A DNA stretch of 64,000 nucleotides from the NCBI GenBank assembly GCA_030447505.1, contig JAUJOT010000001.1, forward strand, positions 414,295-478,294, in the 5' to 3' direction. Positions 1-8,880 of the stretch are shown here, piece by piece (the stretch's first letter is position 1; each line of letters begins with the position of its first letter). Both the position numbers and the translations under genes were made by a program. Source of the stretch: Solirubrobacteraceae bacterium. GTDB lineage: Bacteria > Actinomycetota > Thermoleophilia > Solirubrobacterales > Solirubrobacteraceae. The notes beneath the pieces were generated by a model. That model saw nothing but the letters and a program-made list of their open reading frames with translations. It did not search any database and was not told the DNA's origin.

Positions 1-822
1 GCGCTGGACCTCGGCGCGATGTCGATGTTCTGGTACTGCTTCCGCGATCGCGAGCTGATCATGGACCTCTTCGAGCAGTCCAGCGGCCAGCGCATGCACA
101 CGCGCTACATCCAGGTCGGCGGCGTCGCCGAGGACCTCCCGCGCGGCTGGGCCGAGAAGCTGCGCACGTTCACGTCACAGATGCCGTCGCGGATCGACCA
201 GTACAAGGATCTGCTCGCCAACAACGAGATCGTCCTGCAGCGCCTGCGCGGGATCTGCCCGCTCGCCGAGGCCGAGCTGCTCGCGCTCGGCGTCACGGGC
301 CCGCTGCTGCGCGCCGCCGGCAACCCGTGGGACCTGCGCAAGGCGACGCCCTACTGCTCCTACGACCACTTCGACTTCAAGATCCCGGTCGGCACCGAGG
401 GCGACAACTGGGATCGCTTCGCGGTCCGCGTGGCCGAGCTGTACGAGTCGGTGAAGATCATCGAGCAGGCGATGGACGGCCTGCCCGAGGGCGCCTGGAT
501 CACCGACGACCGCAAGGTCGCGCTGCCGCCGCGCCACGAGCTTGCGACCTCGATGGAGGCGCTGATCCACCACTTCAAGCTCGTCACCGAGGGCTTCCGC
601 GTGCCGCCCGGCGAGGTCTACTTCCCGATCGAGTCGCCGCGCGGCGAGCTCGGCTGCTTCGTGCGCTCCGACGGATCGTCGAAGCCCGCGCGCGTGCACA
701 TGCGCGACCCGTCGTTCGTGAACCTCCAGGCGACCGCGCCGATGACGGAGGGCTCCTACATCGCCGACCTGATCGCGACGCTCGCGATGCTCGACCCGGT
801 GCTGGGCGGCATCGACCGGTGA
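1..822 (+). CDS. nuoD: NADH-quinone oxidoreductase subunit D (C-terminal part, cut by window edge)
   Basis: The reading frame is open from base 1, so the gene begins outside the window; about 273 C-terminal residues are present. The segment matches the C-terminal part of the 49-kDa subunit of complex I, the hydrogenase-like protein that helps form the quinone site in the peripheral arm. Recognisable stretches are the GQRMHTRYIQVGG region and the end VLDPVLGGIDR, typical of NuoD (D-P-V-x-G-x-x-D-R). The stop TGA at 820-822 overlaps the GTG start proposed for nuoE, so the two are translationally coupled. First gene of the nuo run in this window. Confidence 0.96.
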   Translation, partial: ALDLGAMSMFWYCFRDRELIMDLFEQSSGQRMHTRYIQVGGVAEDLPRGWAEKLRTFTSQMPSRIDQYKDLLANNEIVLQRLRGICPLAEAELLALGVTGPLLRAAGNPWDLRKATPYCSYDHFDFKIPVGTEGDNWDRFAVRVAELYESVKIIEQAMDGLPEGAWITDDRKVALPPRHELATSMEALIHHFKLVTEGFRVPPGEVYFPIESPRGELGCFVRSDGSSKPARVHMRDPSFVNLQATAPMTEGSYIADLIATLAMLDPVLGGIDR

Positions 823-1643
823 TCGGCCGGCGCAACAGGCGCGAGTTCGCCCATACGTCGGCCGTCGACGAGCCGCAGGGCGAGCTTCTGCCCGTGCCGC
901 CGGCGCGTGACGTGTCGCGCTTCGGCCATGGCTCGCGCGTGCCCGGCTGGGATGACGCCGTCGACCTCGGCAAGGACCCGGCGCAGATCCCGGACCCCGC
1001 AACGACGCCGGTCCCGCAGGCGCTGCGCAGCGAGATCGAGGCGCACATGGCGAAGTACCCCGACTTCCGCAGCGCGGCGATCCCCGCGCTCGCCGCCGCG
1101 CAGCGCCATCACGGCTGGTGCTCGCCCGACGCGATCTGGCAGGCCGCCTGCGTGATGCGCCTCACGCCGGGCTATCTGATCGCGGTCGCGTCGTTCTACG
1201 ACATGCTCGAGACGCGGCCCGTCGGGCGCCACGCGGTCTACGTCTGCACGAACATCTCCTGCTCGCTGTGCGGCGCCGACGAGCTGCTCGATCGCCTCAA
1301 GGACGAGACGGCCGGCGATCCGCAGTTCAACGTCCGCGCGTTCGAATGCCTCGGCGCCTGCGACATCGCGCCGATGGCCTCCGTCGACGGGGTCTACGTC
1401 GGCCCGATCGCGGTCGGCGAGGTGCCGATCCTCGTCGAGCAGATCCGCGAGGGCCTGCCGCCGCTGCCGGGCAAGCAGCTGCGCCTGCGCAAGAGCACTG
1501 ATCCCGGCGCGGCGCGCGCGATCGCGGGCGCCGCCGATCCCGTCACGCCGACGACGAGCTACGGGGCGCCGATGAGCGGCGAGGCCGCCGGCCCGCCGGC
1601 GAAGATCGAAGCGCCGCCGCCCCCGCCCGAGGAGGACGCATGA
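819..1643 (+). CDS. nuoE: NADH-quinone oxidoreductase subunit E (24-kDa, 2Fe-2S)
   Basis: Thioredoxin-like subunit of the NADH-oxidising module of complex I that carries the N1a [2Fe-2S] cluster. The four ligands are visible as C-x4-C in VCTNISCSLCG and C-x3-C in ECLGACDIAPM. The start is taken as GTG 819 because it overlaps the nuoD stop (GTGA), giving 274 residues. That leaves an N-terminal extension of about 70 residues before the conserved core and a Pro-rich tail (PPPPPEEDA), so this NuoE is longer than usual. An internal start cannot be excluded. The stop overlaps a mini-ORF at 1640. Confidence 0.93.
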   Translation: MIGRRNRREFAHTSAVDEPQGELLPVPPARDVSRFGHGSRVPGWDDAVDLGKDPAQIPDPATTPVPQALRSEIEAHMAKYPDFRSAAIPALAAAQRHHGWCSPDAIWQAACVMRLTPGYLIAVASFYDMLETRPVGRHAVYVCTNISCSLCGADELLDRLKDETAGDPQFNVRAFECLGACDIAPMASVDGVYVGPIAVGEVPILVEQIREGLPPLPGKQLRLRKSTDPGAARAIAGAADPVTPTTSYGAPMSGEAAGPPAKIEAPPPPPEEDA

Positions 1644-1702
1644 CAGCGCGCTGTTGCTCGTCGGACGTCCGCCGACAGAACGACCGCGGGTGCTCGCGAT
1701 GA
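1640..1702 (+). CDS. Junction mini-ORF between nuoE and nuoF (MTAR family, copy A)
   Basis: A 20-codon ORF, MTARCCSSDVRRQNDRGCSR. Its ATG (1640-1642) overlaps the nuoE stop as ATGA, and its TGA (1700-1702) overlaps the nuoF ATG (1699-1701), again as ATGA. Its first 11 bases equal those of the copies at 6513 and 16296, and its end GGGTGCTCGC also occurs in the nuoH/nuoI copy. The distance between the two ATGA sites is 59 bp. It may be a real peptide or only a spacer allowing termination-reinitiation; the sequence does not decide. Confidence 0.5.
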   Translation: MTARCCSSDVRRQNDRGCSR

Positions 1703-3024
1703 GCAGCCCGACGATCCTCTTCGCCGGCATCGACGAGCCCGGCCTGAACACGATCGACGTCTACCGCCGGCGCGGCGGCTATGAGATGGCGCGCCGGGCG
1801 CTGACCGAGATGACGCCCGAGACCGTGCTCGACGAGCTGCTCGCCTCCGGCCTGCGCGGGCGCGGCGGAGCGGGCTTTCCGAGCGGCAAGAAGATCTCGT
1901 TCATTCCCAAGGCGCAGGTCGACAAGTACCTCGTCTGCAACGCCGACGAGTCCGAGCCCGGCACGTTCAAGGACCGCGAGCTCATGCAGAAGAGCCCGCA
2001 CATGCTGATCGAGGGGATCATCATCGGCGCCTACGCGGCCGGCGCGAGCCGCTCGTTCATCTACATCCGCGGCGAGTACGCCGAGCAGGCGGACGTCATC
2101 GACGCGGCCCTCGCCGAGACCGAGCAGGCCGGCTTGCTGGGCGAGAACATCCTCGGGTCGGGCTTCAGCCTGTCGCTCGTCCTGCACCGCGGTGCGGGCG
2201 CCTACATCTGCGGCGAGGAGACGGGGCTGCTCGATTCGCTCGAGGGCAAGCGCGGCAACCCGCGCCTGAAGCCGCCGTTTCCCGCCAACCAGGGCCTCTA
2301 CCAGGGGCCGACCGTCATCAACAACGTCGAGACGCTCGCGACGATGCCGCACATCCTGCGCATGGGCGGCGCGGAGTACGCGAAGATCGGGACCGAGACG
2401 TCGGCCGGGACGAAGCTCGTCAGCGTGTCGGGCAACGTCCAGCGCCCGGGCAACTACGAGATCGAGCTCGGCATCCCCTCGCGCGAGATCATCTACGACC
2501 TGGCCGGCGGCCCGCCGGAGGGCCGCGAGGTGAAGTTCTGGTTTCCCGGAGGCTCGTCGTCGCCGGTGCTGACGAAGGACGACCTCGATCTCGCCTACGA
2601 CTTCGACACGCTCGCAAAGGCCAAGTCGATGCTCGGCTCGGGCGCGATCATCGTCGTCGACGACTCCGTGCCCGTCGTCAGCGTCGCGCTGAAGCTCGCG
2701 AAGTTCTACAAGCACGAGTCGTGCGGCAAGTGCACGCCGTGCCGCGAGGGCACGCGCTGGACGGTCTCGATGCTCGAGCGCGTCGACGCGGGCCTCGCGA
2801 CGCCGATGGACCTCGACATCATGGCCTCGGTGCAGGAGCAGATCATCGGCAACTGCCTGTGCGTGCTCGGCGACGCGATGGCGATGCCGATCGGCTCGAT
2901 GGTCGCGAAGTTCCGCGACGAGTTCGAGGCCCACATCGAGGCCGCGCGGGCACGCAACCCGTGGCTCGGCGACGAGCCGCCGGATCCCGACCCGGCCCTG
3001 TTGCAGGGCGCCGCGCGTGCCTAG
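1699..3024 (+). CDS. nuoF: NADH-quinone oxidoreductase subunit F (51-kDa, NADH/FMN, 4Fe-4S)
   Basis: Catalytic NADH-dehydrogenase subunit of complex I: binds NADH and FMN and passes electrons to the N3 [4Fe-4S] cluster. The glycine-rich FMN/NADH motif GRGGAGFPSGKK is near the N-terminus, and the cluster ligands are in SCGKCTPCREG with a further Cys in IGNCLCVLGD. The start ATG 1699 is preferred over an upstream in-frame TTG at 1654 because it gives the usual N-terminus (MSSPTILFAG) and overlaps the mini-ORF stop as ATGA. Length 441 residues is normal. It overlaps nuoG by 8 bp. Confidence 0.97.
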   Translation: MSSPTILFAGIDEPGLNTIDVYRRRGGYEMARRALTEMTPETVLDELLASGLRGRGGAGFPSGKKISFIPKAQVDKYLVCNADESEPGTFKDRELMQKSPHMLIEGIIIGAYAAGASRSFIYIRGEYAEQADVIDAALAETEQAGLLGENILGSGFSLSLVLHRGAGAYICGEETGLLDSLEGKRGNPRLKPPFPANQGLYQGPTVINNVETLATMPHILRMGGAEYAKIGTETSAGTKLVSVSGNVQRPGNYEIELGIPSREIIYDLAGGPPEGREVKFWFPGGSSSPVLTKDDLDLAYDFDTLAKAKSMLGSGAIIVVDDSVPVVSVALKLAKFYKHESCGKCTPCREGTRWTVSMLERVDAGLATPMDLDIMASVQEQIIGNCLCVLGDAMAMPIGSMVAKFRDEFEAHIEAARARNPWLGDEPPDPDPALLQGAARA

Positions 3025-5490
3025 GCCGAACCCCGACACGATCGCCTTCTCGGTCGACGGGCTGGAGGTCAACGCGCCCGCCGGCATGATGCTCGCCGAC
3101 GCCGCGAAGTTCGGCGACGTCGAGATCCCCGTCTTCTGCTACGAGCCCAAGCTCGGCCCGCCCGTCGGCGCCTGCCGCATGTGCCTCGTCGAGATCGAGG
3201 GCATCCCGAAGCTGCAGACGGCCTGCTCGACGCCGGTGCGCGACGGCATGGTCGTCCACACGCAGACCGCTCGCGTCAAGGAGGCGCAGGAGGCGGTCCT
3301 CGAGTTCCTGCTCATCAACCACCCGCTCGACTGCCCCGTCTGCGACGCCGGCGGCGAGTGCCCGCTGCAGGACATCACCTTCGGCTGGGGCCCCGGCCGC
3401 TCGCGCTTCATCGAGCCCAAGCGCCACTTCGACTTCGTCAAGCCGCTCGCGCTGTCGCCGCTGATCGCGATCGACCGCGAGCGCTGCATCCTGTGCTACC
3501 GCTGCGTGCGCTTCAGCCAGGAGATCGCCGAGGACTACCAGCTGATCCTCGAGGAGCGCGGGGCGGAGACCTTCGTCTCGACGTTCGACGGCCATCCGTA
3601 CGTCGCGCCGTTCAGCGGCAACATCATCGAGCTGTGCCCGGTCGGCGCCCTGACGAGCCAGCCCTACCGCTTCCGCGCGCGCCCCTGGGACATCGAGGGG
3701 TCGGGCTCGGTCTGCACGCTCTGCCCGGCGCAGTGCAACGTCGAGTTCACGGTCCGCGACGAGCGCGTGCTGCGCGCGGAGTCGCGCCACAACCCGGAGG
3801 TCGACGACGGCTGGCTGTGCGACAAGGGCCGCTTCGCCTATCAGTCGGTGCACGTCGACCAGCGCGTGACGCACCCGCTCGTGCGCGTCGACGGCGAGCT
3901 CGTGCCGGTCAGCTGGGACCGCGCCCTCGACGAGGCGGCGGCGGCGCTCGGCGCCGCCGGCTCCGACAGCGCGGCGATCGCCGGCGGCGAGACGACGAAC
4001 GAGGAGGGCTGGCTGCTGCAGGAGCTGATGCGCGGAGGGCTCGGCTCGTCGAACGTCGACTCGCGCACGGGCGGCATCCTCGCGCGCGAGCTGCACGCCG
4101 CGCTGCACGCGCCGGCGCTGCAGGCGACCGTCGCCGACCTCGAGTTCGCCCACGCCGTGCTCGTGCTCGACTGCGAGCCGGTCGACGACGCCCCGATCCT
4201 CGACCTGCGCATCCGCAAGGGCGTTCGGCGCAACGGCGTCAAGCTCGCGGTCGCGACGTCGCGACCCTCCTCGCTGGACGTCAACGCCGCGCTCGTGGCG
4301 CGCTACGCGCCCGGCGCCGCGGAGGCCTTCTGCGCGGCGTTGAGCGCCGCGCTCGGCGGCAGCGGCGTCGTCGACGAGCTCGCCGCCGCCGCGGGCGCCG
4401 ACCCCGCTGACGTGCGCGCGCTGGCCGAGCTGCTGTCGGACGCCGGCGAGGACGTCGTGATCCTCTACGGCGAGCGCCTGACGCACGGCGCGCGCGGCGA
4501 GCACGCAGCGCGCGCGCTGCTGAACGTCGCCGGGCGGATCGTGCGGTCCGGCCACGACGGCGCGGGGCTGCTCGAGCTGCCCGCCGGCACGAACGGCCGC
4601 GGCCTGCGCGAGGCCGGCGTGTTGCCCAACGCCGGGCCGGGCCTCGCGGCCGTCAGCCCGGTCGGCCTGGACAGCGCCGCAGTCGGCGCAACGGGCGCAG
4701 CGGGCGCTCTCGGCGCCCTGTACCTCCTGCACGTCGATCCGCTCCGCGACCTGCCCAGCCGCCGCACGTGGCGCCGGGCGCTCGCGCAGACGGAGGCGCT
4801 GATCGCGCACGCCGACTTCCTCTCCGAGGGCCTGTGGGAGTACGCGACGGTCGTCTTCCCGTCGGAGTCCTATGCCGAGAAGGAGGGCACGGTCACGCAC
4901 CCCGACGGGCGCTTGCAGCGCCTGCGCCCGGCGATTGCGCGACCGGGCTCGGTGCGTGCGGAATGGAACGTGCTCGCGGATCTGTCCAAGCGCCTCGGCC
5001 ACGATCCCGCCGTGCTGAGCGGTCCGATGGCGTCCGCGAAGCTCTTCGAGGCCGTCCCGTTCTACGCCGGCCTGACGCTCGACGAGATCGGCGGGCGCGG
5101 CGTGCGCTGGCCGCAGCGAGCCGCGGCGGCGGCATGGCCGGACGCCGACTGCGGCCCGTTCGGCCTCGAAGCGCCGCTGCACGCGCCGACTCCGAACGGC
5201 GCGCTGCGGCTGGGCACGTTCCGCTCGATCTGGGCGGCGCCCGAGGTCGAGCTGTCGCCGGCGCTGAAGTTCCTGCGCCAGTACCAGCGCGCGGAGCTGA
5301 GCCCGGCCGACGCGCAGCGCCTCGGCGTCGCCCACGGCGACCGCGTGACGGTCGCCTCCAACGGCAGCCGCGTACGCGCCACGGCCGTGCTGCGCTCGGC
5401 CGTGCCCGAGGGCACGGTCTTCCTCGAGCAGGGCATCTGCGAGGAGTCGGCGAGCGAGCTCGACGACGGTCTCGTGGAGGTGTCGCCCGA

Positions 5491-5494
<4 letters not shown>
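3017..5494 (+). CDS. nuoG: NADH-quinone oxidoreductase subunit G (75-kDa, Fe-S)
   Basis: Largest peripheral-arm subunit of complex I, 825 residues, carrying the chain of Fe-S clusters. The [2Fe-2S] ligands are in the CYEPKLGPPVGACRMC region. The His-Cys [4Fe-4S] segment follows CPVCDAGGECPLQD, and a second set is CILCYRCVRFSQE. A further C-x2-C-x3-C set (CTLCPAQCNVEF, later WLCDKGRF) corresponds to the N7-type cluster at the start of the molybdopterin-oxidoreductase-like domain. That C-terminal domain ends in an aspartate-decarboxylase-like barrel (LSPADAQRLGVAHGDRVTV). Start GTG 3017; the stop overlaps the nuoH GTG as GTGA. Confidence 0.96.
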
Positions 5495-6512
<1,018 letters not shown>

Positions 6513-6516
<4 letters not shown>

Positions 6517-6575
6517 CAGCGCGGCATCGCTCGACGATCGCCGCCGTGCAAGCGGAAGGTGGGTGCTCGCAATGA
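6513..6575 (+). CDS. Junction mini-ORF between nuoH and nuoI (MTAR family, copy B)
   Basis: A 20-codon ORF, MTARHRSTIAAVQAEGGCSQ, with ATGA overlaps at both ends: ATG 6513-6515 over the nuoH stop, and TGA 6573-6575 over the nuoI ATG 6572. The ATGA-to-ATGA distance is 59 bp, as in copy A. It shares the opening ATGACAGCGCG with copies A and C. The purine-rich GCGGAAGG about 15 nt before the nuoI ATG could act as ribosome-binding site for the downstream gene. Confidence 0.55.
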
Positions 6576-7105
6576 GCTGGAGTCCGGGAGACGAGATGCT
6601 CGTCGTGCAGCGCGCGCCACAACCGGGCGGCGCGGGCGGCACCTACCGCGCGTTCGGCGAGACGCTGCGCGGCTTGAAGACGACGATGGCGCGCCTCTTC
6701 GAGGGACCCAAGACGATCTCCTATCCCGAGGAGAAGGTGCCCGTCTACCCGCGCTTTCGCGGCCGCCATCGTCTGCACCGCTTCGAGGACACGGGCCTTG
6801 AGAAGTGCGTCGGCTGCTCGCTGTGCGCCGCCGCCTGTCCGGTCGACTGCATCCGCGTCGTCGCCGCCGAGAACACGCCCGAGAACCGCGTGTCGGCGGG
6901 GGAGCGCTACGCCGCCGTCTACGAGATCAACCTCTCGCGCTGCATCTTCTGCGGCTACTGCGAGGTCGCGTGCCCGTTCGACGCGATCACGATGGGCCAC
7001 GACTACGAGATGTCGGCCTACAACCGCCAGGACCTCGTCTTCACCAAGGAGATGCTGCTCGACGAGCCGCTCGAGCGCACGCCGCTGCGTAACGAGGGCG
7101 AGTAG
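6572..7105 (+). CDS. nuoI: NADH-quinone oxidoreductase subunit I (8Fe ferredoxin-like)
   Basis: Peripheral-arm subunit carrying clusters N6a and N6b. Two complete C-x2-C-x2-C-x3-CP motifs are visible: CVGCSLCAAACP and CIFCGYCEVACP. Start ATG 6572 overlaps the mini-ORF stop as ATGA; an in-frame GTG three codons upstream (6563) is less likely. 177 residues. The nuo run is interrupted after this gene: the next 8 bp lead into an opposite-strand gene ending at 7114. Confidence 0.97.
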   Translation: MSWSPGDEMLVVQRAPQPGGAGGTYRAFGETLRGLKTTMARLFEGPKTISYPEEKVPVYPRFRGRHRLHRFEDTGLEKCVGCSLCAAACPVDCIRVVAAENTPENRVSAGERYAAVYEINLSRCIFCGYCEVACPFDAITMGHDYEMSAYNRQDLVFTKEMLLDEPLERTPLRNEGE

Positions 7106-7113
7106 GAGCGCGT

Positions 7114-7698
7114 CTAGCCGCCGTCGTCGGGCAGGTTGTCCGGGTGCGCCTCGGGCAGCTGCGGCTCGCCCTCCCACATCTGCTCGATCCGGCTGATCTC
7201 GCGCTCGCGCTGCCACTCGAGCTCGGCGTCGTTGTCGCGGTTCCAGCGCGTCTGGTGGATGTACATGTAGACGTGATCGGCGGACAGCGGTGCCGTGAAC
7301 TCGCCGACGCGGTCGATGAACGCAGCCCGGCGCCGGCCGAAGTCCTCCTCGAGCCGCATCGACCAGCCGTCGTCGGCGGGCGCGCCGAGCTCGTTTCCGT
7401 CCTCGTCGCGCAGCTGGCGCTCGGCCGCGGCCGGCGGCAGCGCCGTGAGCGCGTTCTCCAGCGGCGCGCGGATCGACCACTCGTCGTTCGTCAGCGCGAT
7501 CCGCAGCTCGAGCAGAAGCTCGGGCGCGCGGTGCAGGCGCAGGTCGATCCAGTAGCGGTGCGGGTCACGCACGCGCAGCTCCATCCACGAGTGGTGCGAT
7601 CCGACCAGCTCCGCCCCGCCCTCCTGCAGCGCGACGATCACCCCATCGCCGCTGTCGGGCGGGATCGTCAGGAAGTAGCTGGCCGACTCGCGTCCCAT
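7114..7698 (-). CDS. Uncharacterised 194-residue protein splitting the nuo operon
   Basis: The reading frame runs in from far upstream, but the coding-like part starts at ATG 7698 (MGRESASYFLTIPPDSGDG). The product is acidic and soluble, with aromatic clusters (HHSWMELRVRDPHRYWIDLR, HVYMYIHQTRW) and charged helices near the C-terminus (ELEWQREREISRIEQMW). I do not recognise the family. It sits antisense between nuoI (8 bp away, convergent) and nuoJ (divergent). A weak -10 (TAGTTC) lies about 7 nt before its ATG, suggesting a leaderless message. It separates the peripheral-arm and membrane-arm halves of the complex I genes. Confidence 0.7.
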   Translation of the reverse strand: MGRESASYFLTIPPDSGDGVIVALQEGGAELVGSHHSWMELRVRDPHRYWIDLRLHRAPELLLELRIALTNDEWSIRAPLENALTALPPAAAERQLRDEDGNELGAPADDGWSMRLEEDFGRRRAAFIDRVGEFTAPLSADHVYMYIHQTRWNRDNDAELEWQREREISRIEQMWEGEPQLPEAHPDNLPDDGG

Positions 7699-7800
7699 CG
7701 GCGCAGAACTACCCGCCGCACGGGCGCGTCGATCGTTGCAGATGCCCGTGCGCCGGCTGTCGTGCGCGAAGACCGGGGGTCCTCCACCCGTCGGGACGGA

Positions 7801-7806
7801 TAGATT
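7801..7806 (+). promoter_or_regulatory. -10 box for the nuoJ-nuoN half operon (leaderless)
   Basis: TAGATT lies 9 nt before the nuoJ ATG at 7816. An opposite-strand gene separates nuoJ from nuoI, so nuoJ-N needs its own promoter, and this box fits the TANNNT-near-start pattern found before many genes here. No convincing -35 was found. Confidence 0.5.
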
Positions 7807-7815
7807 GCGCCGTTC

Positions 7816-8496
7816 ATGGCAGAGGTGCTGTTCTTCGTGGCCGGGAGCGGGGCGATTGCGGGGGCGATCGGCGTCATCGCCGTGCGCAACCCGTTCTACA
7901 GCGTGCTCGCGCTCGTGTCGCATCTGGTGTCCCTCGCGCTGCTGTTCCTGCTGCTGCGCGCGGAGTTCGTCGCGGCCGCCCAGGTGATCGTCTACGCGGG
8001 CGCCGTCATGGTGCTGTACGTCTTCGTCGTCGCCTACGTCGGCGGCCAGGACGAACCGCTCGGGCCGCGGGCCGGAAGCGGGCTGCGCGTCGTGTCGGCG
8101 ATCTTCGGCGCGGCGCTGTTTCTCGAGCTGTCCGTCGCGACGCTCGGCTCGGGATTGCAGCTGATCGACTCCGGCGGCAGGCCGGTCCCGGCCGGCTTCG
8201 GCTCGCCCGAGGAGATAGGCTCGCTGCTGCTGACGAAGTTCCTGCTGCCGTTCGAGGTCGCGTCGTTCCTGCTGCTGATCGCAGCGGTCGGAGCGGTCGT
8301 GCTCGCGCGCCGCCGCGGCGGACTGAGCAACGCCGAGGAGCAGGCGCGCTACAGCGCGATGGACATCCTGCGCCCGGCGTACACCGGCACGATGGCCGAG
8401 GCCGTCGGCGAGCGCCATTCGCTGCCGCCGGGCGCGGTCGTCACGAAGACGCCGGCCGAGGCGAAGGCAGCGGCAGAGGCCGAGGCAGAGGTCTAG
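7816..8496 (+). CDS. nuoJ: NADH-quinone oxidoreductase subunit J
   Basis: Membrane-arm subunit with about five helices; the pi-bulge helix region VIVYAGAVMVLYVFVV is the recognised NuoJ signature. 226 residues, with a C-terminal Ala/Glu-rich tail (TPAEAKAAAEAEAEV) not typical of the family. First gene of the second half of the operon, after the inserted opposite-strand gene. The nuoK start is 28 bp downstream of its stop. Confidence 0.95.
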   Translation: MAEVLFFVAGSGAIAGAIGVIAVRNPFYSVLALVSHLVSLALLFLLLRAEFVAAAQVIVYAGAVMVLYVFVVAYVGGQDEPLGPRAGSGLRVVSAIFGAALFLELSVATLGSGLQLIDSGGRPVPAGFGSPEEIGSLLLTKFLLPFEVASFLLLIAAVGAVVLARRRGGLSNAEEQARYSAMDILRPAYTGTMAEAVGERHSLPPGAVVTKTPAEAKAAAEAEAEV

Positions 8497-8524
8497 GTCC
8501 AGTGGTTCACAGGGGGGATCACTA

Positions 8525-8824
8525 GTGGACATCGGGTGGTACCTGGCGGTCTCGGCGCTGATCTTCACGATCGGCGCCGCCGGCGTGCTGACGCGCCGCA
8601 GCCCGCTCGTGATCCTGCTCTGCCTCGAGCTCATGCTCAACGCCGCCAACCTCGCGCTGATCGCCTTTGCGCGCATGCACGGAAACCACGACGGCCAGAT
8701 CTTCGCGATCGTCGTGCTGGTCGTCGCCGCCTGCGAGGTCACGGTCGGCCTCGGCGTGATCGTCGCGATGCACCGTCGCCGGCTGCCGATCGACGTCGAC
8801 GAGATGCAGGAGCTGCAGGGATGA
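8525..8824 (+). CDS. nuoK: NADH-quinone oxidoreductase subunit K
   Basis: Small three-helix membrane subunit (99 residues) of the proton-pumping arm, homologous to MrpC. LCLELMLNAANLALIAF contains the conserved Glu of helix 2, and VLVVAACEVTVGLGVIV the Glu of helix 3; both take part in proton translocation. The start is GTG 8525, supported by a G-rich Shine-Dalgarno (AGGGGGG, 8511-8517) 7 nt upstream. The stop TGA 8822-8824 overlaps the ATG of a junction mini-ORF. Confidence 0.96.
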   Translation: MDIGWYLAVSALIFTIGAAGVLTRRSPLVILLCLELMLNAANLALIAFARMHGNHDGQIFAIVVLVVAACEVTVGLGVIVAMHRRRLPIDVDEMQELQG

Positions 8825-8880
8825 CGGCGCCCGATCGCTGCACCGTCGCCGTCGACCCCAGCGGCCGGTCCTCACGATGA
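8821..8880 (+). CDS. Junction mini-ORF between nuoK and nuoL (MTAR family, copy D)
   Basis: A 19-codon ORF, MTAPDRCTVAVDPSGRSSR, with ATGA overlaps at both ends (8821-8824 with the nuoK stop, 8877-8880 with the nuoL start). The ATGA-to-ATGA distance is 56 bp, three less than in copies A and B, so the frame is preserved. The 3' end CGGTCCTCACGATGA resembles the end of the dnaJ/hspR copy (GGAGGTCCTCGCGATGA). More diverged in the middle than copies B and C. Confidence 0.45.
   Translation: MTAPDRCTVAVDPSGRSSR

Noticed and set aside
2843-5335. 830-codon minus-strand frame opposite nuoG
   Set aside because: Mirror frame of nuoG; no recognisable motif, and amino-acid composition typical of antisense shadow frames.
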